Assembly (NCBI GenBank): GCA_937899935.1
Contig: CALCOW010000423.1
Coordinates: 1 to 6,131 of the forward strand
Source: an uncultured Phycisphaerae bacterium
GTDB lineage: Bacteria; Planctomycetota; Phycisphaerae; Phycisphaerales; SM1A02
Length of the DNA stretch: 6,131 nucleotides
Direction: 5' to 3'
A program made the position numbers and the translations under genes. This document shows, piece after piece, positions 5,420 to 6,131 of the stretch (position 1 is the first letter of the stretch; each line of letters begins with the position of its first letter). The notes under the pieces are model-generated. The model worked only from the letters and a program-made list of their open reading frames with translations, was not told where the DNA came from and did no database searches.

Positions 5420-6131
5420 CTAGAGGCCGAGGAGCATTCGTTCCGGATTCTCGATGCAGTTCTTGACATGGATCAGGAATCCAACTGCTTCAGCGCCATC
5501 AATCATGCGGTGGTCATAGCTCATTGCGACGTACATCATCGGTTTGAGAACAATACTTCCAGAGCCATCACTATCTTCGACGGCACGTTTCATGATCTTA
5601 TGCAACCCAAGTATGCCAGATTGAGGGGGATTGAGTATCGGCGTTGACATCAACGATCCATACACCCCACCATTGGAGATGGTAAAGGTGCCTCCAGTCA
5701 TCTCCTCTACAGTCAATTTGCCATCACGTGCTCGAGCGGCAAGATTGGCAATAGCCATTTCGAGTTCAGCAAAGTTCATGTTCTCTGCATTTCGAATCAC
5801 AGGAACCACCAGTCCCTTGTCGGTGCCAACCGCGACAGAAAGATCAGCGTAGTCGTGGTACTCAATCTCCTGTCCAACGATATAGGCATTGACACGTGGA
5901 TAGGCTTTAAGAGCCGAAACGCAGGCTTTGCAGAAAAACGACATGAAGCCCAACTTCACGCCATATCGTTCCATGAAACTCTCTTTATGCTCACTGCGCA
6001 GTCGCATCACCTGACTCATATCCAGCTCATTAAAGGTGGTGAGCATGGCCGTGGTCTGTTGGGCTGCGACGAGACGTTCTGCCACGCGCTGCCGCAGCTT
6101 ACTCATTCGCTCTCGTCGAGCGCCACGGGTG
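5420..6131 (-). CDS. sucB: Dihydrolipoyllysine succinyltransferase, E2 of 2-oxoglutarate dehydrogenase, C-terminal part
   Basis: This is the catalytic core of the E2 subunit of the 2-oxoglutarate dehydrogenase complex, which moves the succinyl group from lipoyl-lysine to CoA in the citric acid cycle. The frame is open to the right edge, where the residues before the internal Met at 6106 read TRGARRER. The N-terminal lipoyl domain and most of the E3-binding region therefore lie outside. Seen in sequence: MSKLRQRVAERL, MLTTFNELDM, KLGFMSF, GLVVPVIR, DGKLTVEEMTGGTFTISNGG, GSLMSTPILNPPQS and the active-site block SYDHRMIDGAEAVGFL. The catalytic His is at codon 5510-5512 and the Asp at 5498-5500. 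TTFNE and the STPILNPPQS segment closely resemble SucB, so succinyltransferase is preferred over pyruvate dehydrogenase E2 (AceF) or branched-chain E2. It ends with TAG, 96 bp before rsmH. It may be transcribed with rsmH, but no functional tie is evident. Confidence 0.95.
   Translation of the reverse strand, partial: TRGARRERMSKLRQRVAERLVAAQQTTAMLTTFNELDMSQVMRLRSEHKESFMERYGVKLGFMSFFCKACVSALKAYPRVNAYIVGQEIEYHDYADLSVAVGTDKGLVVPVIRNAENMNFAELEMAIANLAARARDGKLTVEEMTGGTFTISNGGVYGSLMSTPILNPPQSGILGLHKIMKRAVEDSDGSGSIVLKPMMYVAMSYDHRMIDGAEAVGFLIHVKNCIENPERMLLGL

Overview
The window reads as ordinary chromosomal DNA of moderate GC and very high coding density. It carries one rightward gene at the left edge and five leftward genes filling the rest. 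The most likely source is a Planctomycetota bacterium, perhaps of the Phycisphaerae. That placement is inference from three things: a short membrane-anchored two-LysM protein beside ftsI, an FtsL-like protein of the type I associate with that phylum, and a peptidoglycan division gene set with no mraZ between rsmH and its upstream neighbour. A 16S or marker-gene tree would be needed to settle it.

Left part (1-1349, plus strand): the 3' portion of an NtrC-family response regulator, with the end of a receiver domain, a full sigma-54-interacting AAA+ domain including GAFTGA, and a Fis-type helix-turn-helix. It meets ftsI tail to tail, and the two coding regions overlap by 34 bp.

Middle and right (minus strand, in order of transcription): the 3' part of sucB (E2 of 2-oxoglutarate dehydrogenase, running off the right edge); a 98-bp gap; rsmH (16S rRNA m4C1402 methyltransferase, also called mraW); a 155-bp gap with a hairpin and a possible 32-codon ORF; a signal-anchored protein with two LysM domains; a small FtsL-like protein; and ftsI (class B penicillin-binding protein). 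The last three are tightly packed (33-bp gap, then an 11-bp overlap) and are probably co-transcribed. Together they form a small division and cell-wall (dcw) cluster: RsmH tunes the ribosome, the FtsL-like protein is a candidate scaffold for septal synthesis, FtsI crosslinks septal peptidoglycan, and the LysM protein probably binds that peptidoglycan.

I see no tRNA, rRNA, CRISPR array, insertion sequence, phage gene or defence system. The points worth a second look are the LysM gene inside the dcw cluster, the altered LGVSS motif in RsmH, the convergent 34-bp overlap, and the hairpin and short ORF ahead of the LysM gene. I do not see an undescribed multi-gene system here.
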